A stretch of 64,000 nt of DNA from positions 20,274,501 through 20,338,500 of the forward strand of contig NC_079880.1 in assembly GCF_029227915.1 (NCBI RefSeq), written 5' to 3'. Positions 59,818 through 64,000 of the stretch are shown in pieces (the stretch's first letter is position 1; the number at the start of each line of letters is the position of its first letter). The position numbers and the translations under genes were made by a program. The notes beneath the pieces were generated by a model. The model did no database searches. It saw only the letters and a list, made by a program, of their open reading frames with translations, and had not been told where the DNA came from. This DNA comes from Hydractinia symbiolongicarpus. Lineage: Eukaryota; Cnidaria; Hydrozoa; Anthoathecata; Hydractiniidae.

Positions 59818-60099
59818 CAAAAGAAAAGCCTGCGCATTTTATTATAATTTATTTTAAATTATACATTTTTCTTGCGCCTTTAACAGGCATGGTAGTTTCT
59901 GTCGACAAGCATTTATTTGAAAACATTACAATGTTCAAATTCAATAAATTAGTAAGGCTAATCTGTTCCTCCGATATAGTACATGAACCTTTTGTGATAG
60001 TTTGTTTGGTTAAGCTCTTAATGAAAACATTGTTTCATATGGCTATTTACTTCAAGAAAACCTTAACCTGTCGTTTAAGAACTGACTATTTTCCAAGAA

Positions 60100-60955
60100 C
60101 TATCATCTGTGGATTTAGAAAGTGATACAGTCCTCAACATGCTTTGCTCAATATGTTACGGAGTTTCCCAACTCCGTTGCTTGGACAGCTCTGGTAAAGT
60201 TGGTGCTGTTCTTATGGATCTCTCAAAAGCCTTTGATTGTCTTTCTCATGACCTATTGATTGCCAAACTTAAAGTGTATGGTGTAGGCGTAGATAGTGTT
60301 ATATTTCTCTTTTTCTATTTACAAAATAGGAAGTGATTGGCTTAAAGTTCTTTCAGGAGTTCCTTAAGGTTCTGTACTAGGCCCTATTTTGTTTAGTATT
60401 TTCATCAACGACATATGCCTTATTGTTTCTCACTCTTCACTTTGTAATTTTGCAGATGACAACACTCTATATGTTTGTGATATAACTATAGATAATGTAA
60501 TTAGAAAGCTAAACTTGATGTAAAGAGTATTACTGAATGGTTTGGTCCATTTTTAGTCCATGTTTAGTTATAGAATTGTACAAATGTTTACACTACATTG
60601 GGCCTAGCTTAATGTGGTCTACATTTGATAGGGTGTTCCACCCTTGTGAGCTCAGGAGACGTGTCAGTGTTAGAATCCCTAGGGTTCGCAACAATTATGG
60701 TTTAAATTCTTTCAACGTCAGAGCGGCACAAGCACGGAACCACTTGTCAGTGTCCATAAAAAATCCGTCCTCTTTAAATGAATTTAAAGCGTTGTTAGGT
60801 AACACTAGCATAAACTGTCAGTGCTCTATTTTTCACTAATGACATATCTATTTGCAAATGTTTTTAACATTACTGTTGGTGTAAATTAGTTGTTTTGACC
60901 ATGCAGGTAAACCAACTCTAAATAAAGAAATAATAAATAAATAAATAATAATAGC
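60100..60955 (+). mobile_element. 5'-truncated non-LTR retroelement (Jockey/CR1-like RT)
   Basis: The RT region starts near 60100 (GFRKSDTVLN-like) and has VLMDLSKAFDCLSHDLLIAK, then in other frames LSGVP with a stop, GSVLGPILFSIFINDI and the catalytic FADDN near 60455. A C-terminal block YGLNSFNVRAAQARNHLSVS ends at 60840. A tail of AATA/AAT repeats follows at about 60920-60950. Multiple stops and shifts; inactive. It differs from the 12.5-kb element in both sequence and tail. Confidence 0.75.
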
Positions 60956-61425
60956 AACAAGCTTCACGAGAAGTAGTTTTTATAAATTATTTTATTTCTT
61001 GTGATCGCTTGTCAATGAAAAATGTCTTCTGTAGGTGAGGAGAATACTTCTTCTCCTCTGTATTTACTTTTGTTGTAGAATAGGATTTGTATTTATTCTT
61101 GTTTTTTTGCACTGCACTTGTCATCAAATCACAATTCGGAGACGGTGACGAAGTGTGTTAATCAGGGTTAATTTATGAAAAAACAAAGCAAATACAGCCG
61201 TAATTTTGCTTCACATTCGACTACATTTACCTAGCTATTTTAAAATAAACAATGTAAGTTGTGTCGTGAGAATCACTTTAATAAGTAGTAAAGTTTAAAA
61301 TATTAGAAATTAATACTTTTATATCTGATAAACTAGACGCACAATCAGGGCTTTAAAATTTGTATTTTTCGTTTCATTTTTAACCGTAGGTATCGGCAAA
61401 GATTTTTTTTGCTCATTTTTGTTAG
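60956..61425. other. Non-coding stretch before HECT-like fragment
   Basis: Nothing recognisable. It ends in a pyrimidine-rich tract and TTAG at 61422-61425, a plausible splice acceptor for the next feature. Confidence 0.4.
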
Positions 61426-62050
61426 AGTATGGTACCTTTCACATGATTGGGTGTTGTGAAAAAGTACCAACCATAAGACATGACATATCGGCTGAGCATT
61501 GGCAAGCAATTGCTCAAATACATCTTTATGCCTTGGATATTGTATACTCTCCATTGGATATCTCACCAGTATTCATCATTGCATGCCTCTACGGTGAAGC
61601 AGTGTTGACACAAGATGATTTGATATTATCGTTTAAACAATATGTATCAGTAGAGGAAAAAAGACACTATCACTGAGATGATGGAAACATTTGAGGAGAA
61701 CAATGATGCCCTAATGGATATGTTGTGTACATGTAAATGCCACAAAATTGTGAAAAAAGAAAAATTAAACCTGATATTCTTGAATTCGCTCATCAAGAAC
61801 TTATACAAAAACCTAAATATGTAGCAGGTTGTTTTCCTGAAGTTCTGAAATCATCCAAAAAAGAGATACTGTCGTTACAGCCATTGAAAAACATTCATAA
61901 AGCAAATACACCTTCAGCCAGAAAAGTTATCAAGACCTTAGAACTTCCAAGGTATATCAGTGAACAGCAACATTCAATTGTTTCATATCTGACACAATAA
62001 AATCTTTGACTGGCAAAGAGTTATCAAAGTTTCTTCGCTATGTTACTGAG
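61426..62050 (+). pseudogene. HECT-like E3 ligase-family protein, 3'-truncated
   Basis: From the acceptor at 61425: YGTFHMIGCCEKVPTIRHDI, ISPVFIIACLYGEAVLTQDD, LILSFKQYVSVEEK, then after a one-base shift near 61665 DTITEMMETFEENNDALMDM, then HQELIQKPKYVAGCFPEVLK, and finally SLTGKELSKFLRYVTE, where the similarity stops at about 62050. From memory this matches the HECT-type (G2/M E3 ligase-like) proteins of cnidarians over the region before the active-site lobe. The C-terminal lobe with the catalytic Cys is missing. A transposase fragment on the other strand begins at the same point. Confidence 0.6.
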
Positions 62051-63294
62051 TGTTGTGATGTTTATATTCACTCGACGTCGCAGTTTTTAGTTCCAAATCT
62101 TTTGGAGTTTCGATAAAAATTTCGTGCGGTCGATTTATAGACTATAATTCTTGAAATTTGTGAAAACGACAAGGTGTAACTGTATAAGTTGTACCAAGGT
62201 CAGGAACATAAACCAATGGTTTTTAGACTTCGGCACTTGCCCGTAACCAAGAATGAGATATTTTTGACACTAATCCAAGGGATATATTAAATCGGTGAGC
62301 TAGATCTTTATTAAGTAGGCCAAGACGAAGCTTTAACAATATCAACAAAAATTCATCTTTGGAATGCAATTTTTGTTGTCTGCCAAATGTTTTAGGCGTA
62401 CCGTTAAACTTTCTTTTAACCGGATCAGAACAATATCTTCTCTGAACATATGGAGATATAAAATCATGAAGAATATTAAATACTTCAATTTGACATAGTT
62501 TTGAGTAAGAAAAGTTTTATAAAATGGAGTAAAACTTGGCTTTTTCTGTGATATAACATTTTTTTCTGTTTGTTTGTTGTATCCAGTAAACAATTATTCA
62601 TGATAATTAGTAAGGAAATTGATAATAAATATATAACTATATTTTGGAACTTGATGTCATCTGGATTCTTGGTGACGGTATTATTTATTTTACGGTTGTA
62701 TGGTAGTTTATTGTTAATATCTTTGATACTTAATATTTTAGGCAGAATAGGAGTTGATGTAATATGTGTATTATTTATAAAAGTATTGGTTTCATCAGGT
62801 ACAATAGCTATCGTGTCTTTATTATTATAAAATAGCTGATTATTTGATTTTGAGTGTTGCGGCGTAACCATATTTGTTGCGGAAATATTTTTTGTGATAC
62901 TTCTTCTAGATGAATGATCAGACAAATTTTTAATTCTTGAGGAAGCATTATATCCAAGATTATTCGTGGGTAAAGGATTTATTAAGGAGGGTTCACCATC
63001 CACAAAATGTCCAGAACAAACTCTGCTATGAGCATTCGGAGTCCAGGGTTTACCCTTGGCATCCACACGATTAATGAGTCTAATCTATTTATAATGGCGA
63101 ACAGGATCTTTCTTTGCAGTGGCAAATGGGTATATTTTGAATGGAGGATCACAAGAACAATTTTTATGAATAATTCCATCATGGATGATACAATTAATAA
63201 ATTTCCATTTTTCAAGCTTTCTTGAACCATTTTTACAGTCCTTTACGGTGCAGAAATAAGAAATAGTCATCTCTTTGATTAGTTTAAAAATCAA
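62051..63294 (-). pseudogene. THAP domain plus DDE transposase (Harbinger/ISL2EU-like), 3'-truncated
   Basis: One frame from 63294 gives a THAP zinc finger: FCTVKDCKNGSRKLEKW, a long insert with CSCDPPFKIYPF, IRLINRVDAKGKPWTPN and RVCSGHFVDGEPS. The Trp expected before IRLINR is a TAG stop (63085-63087). An Asn/Ser-rich linker follows (to about 62620). Shifted frames then continue with RRYCSDPVKRKFNGTPKTFG, DEFLLILLKLRLGLLNKDLA (helix-turn-helix) and RPHEIFIETPKDLELKTATS, then SEYKHHNT, ending at the 62050 junction. The first DDE Asp region is degraded and the rest of the catalytic domain is absent. Confidence 0.75.
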
Positions 63295-63669
63295 AAATAA
63301 ACAGGTACTACCAAGGAAAGGACCGCTAATAACAAAAACAGCTCAATTTTTTGTGTGCACGTTACATGCACTCAATTAAAAACGCAGAAAATCCTAGACA
63401 ACGGGAATTGTAAAAGCGTTTCTACGTACAAAATAATTAAACAAGAAAAAGTTGAAGATAAAAATAGATAAAATTTTGAACAACATTTTATACTACTGAA
63501 CTTACTGAAATTTGTAATTAAAATTTGTAATTGAAAAAGGTAAATAGAATAAAGAGTCTTTAATATAGATAAAGCCTCAATATAGAGTGTTCGATTTGTT
63601 GTTAAAGGTTTCTGGTCTGTATATCAATTAAATTTACCGCCATCTCATCATAAAAAACTGCATTGTTAA
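63295..63669. other. Non-coding stretch
   Basis: No coding region; a possible upstream flank of the THAP transposase. No terminal inverted repeat matching the 61-kb side was found by eye. Confidence 0.4.
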
Positions 63670-63900
63670 AAAATTATAGTATTTTGTGGAAAAGGGACTT
63701 AAAAGGGACTTATAAAAAAAAATTGTTGTTGGGCCTGACAGATATTCCTTAAGTTTAAAGAAGTTTAAACGAAGGTTCAATAATGCTGTTGCTACTACAG
63801 TACGTAAAATATTCTTGGTAATCTTAAGTCAACGATTTTATTCATGATGTTCTCTGGTAAGCACATCTAAAACCTACTTATTTTGACCTCATACGGCCTT
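63670..63900 (+). repeat. Dispersed repeat, inverted partner at 37620-37860
   Basis: Shares GTATTTTGTGGAAAAGGGAC, ATTGTTGTTGG, CTTAAGTTTAAAGAAGTT and AAACCTACTTATTTTGA with the reverse complement of the 37.6-kb copy. It has a small local duplication (AAAAGGGACTTA twice). The element may extend to the window end. Confidence 0.65.
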
Positions 63901-64000
63901 AAAAATCCTCGTGAAATATGGTTATTTATTTTTGATTAAAGTAGTTATCTTTGAATTCAACAAAAAACCACATAATTGTAAATGCATAAAAAGAGACAAA

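Overview
The window looks like an animal nuclear genome, most likely a cnidarian and perhaps a hydrozoan. It is AT-rich and gene-poor. Genes have short GT-AG introns, there is an intron-bearing tRNA-Tyr, and transposon families familiar from cnidarians (Pif1-type helicase, P-like and THAP transposases, integrase-domain genes, RLE- and APE-type retroelements) are abundant. The taxonomic guess rests on family resemblance recalled from memory, not on a search. Nearly all recognisable coding sequence is mobile or recently mobile; many copies carry frameshifts or stops.

Layout. 0.6-2.1 kb: inverted and direct repeats. 2.2-8.1 kb: a minus-strand Pif1-like helicase pseudogene split by two insertions. 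One is a 2.6-kb RLE-type non-LTR retroelement fragment whose open frame runs straight into a ubiquitin-specific protease (USP) domain (3491-6131). The other is a palindrome-rich MITE (6625-7382). 10.0-15.7 kb: a probable P-like transposon with two convergent genes, a C2H2 protein on the plus strand and a P/THAP9-like transposase on the minus strand. An inverted repeat lies between the two 3' ends, and a nearly intact non-LTR reverse transcriptase (12497-14691) sits in the transposase. 16.3-16.8 kb: 44-bp tandem repeats. 17.3-19.6 kb: coding fragments of unknown family. 24.06-30.5 kb: a candidate complete DNA transposon. It has inverted, mutually related subterminal tandem arrays enclosing a plus-strand SAM/UIM-like/zinc-finger/HECT gene and a convergent minus-strand multi-exon DDE integrase gene. 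30.7-32.7 kb: a plausible host gene for a secreted PAN/apple-like plus fucolectin-domain protein.

33-46 kb is mostly non-coding. It holds a tRNA-like element, a tRNA-Tyr and a 16-copy 20-bp palindromic minisatellite. 44.4-55.5 kb carries two copies of a long-TIR repeat element rich in TGACGTC motifs and three related loci for small putative secreted proteins (46.1, 47.7 and 55.2 kb). 49.0-50.1 kb holds a pogo/Tigger-type MITE nested in another inverted repeat. 58-61 kb contains a tRNA-derived SINE, a Helitron Rep fragment and a 5'-truncated retroelement. 61.4-63.3 kb holds a second HECT-like gene fragment converging on a THAP/DDE transposase fragment; both lose their 3' ends at the same junction.

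The thread linking the window is the repeated pairing of transposition enzymes with ubiquitin-pathway domains: USP fused to a retroelement, HECT beside an integrase-type transposase, and HECT-like beside a THAP transposase. Three independent loci in 64 kb suggest that mobile elements here have recruited ubiquitin ligase and protease functions.
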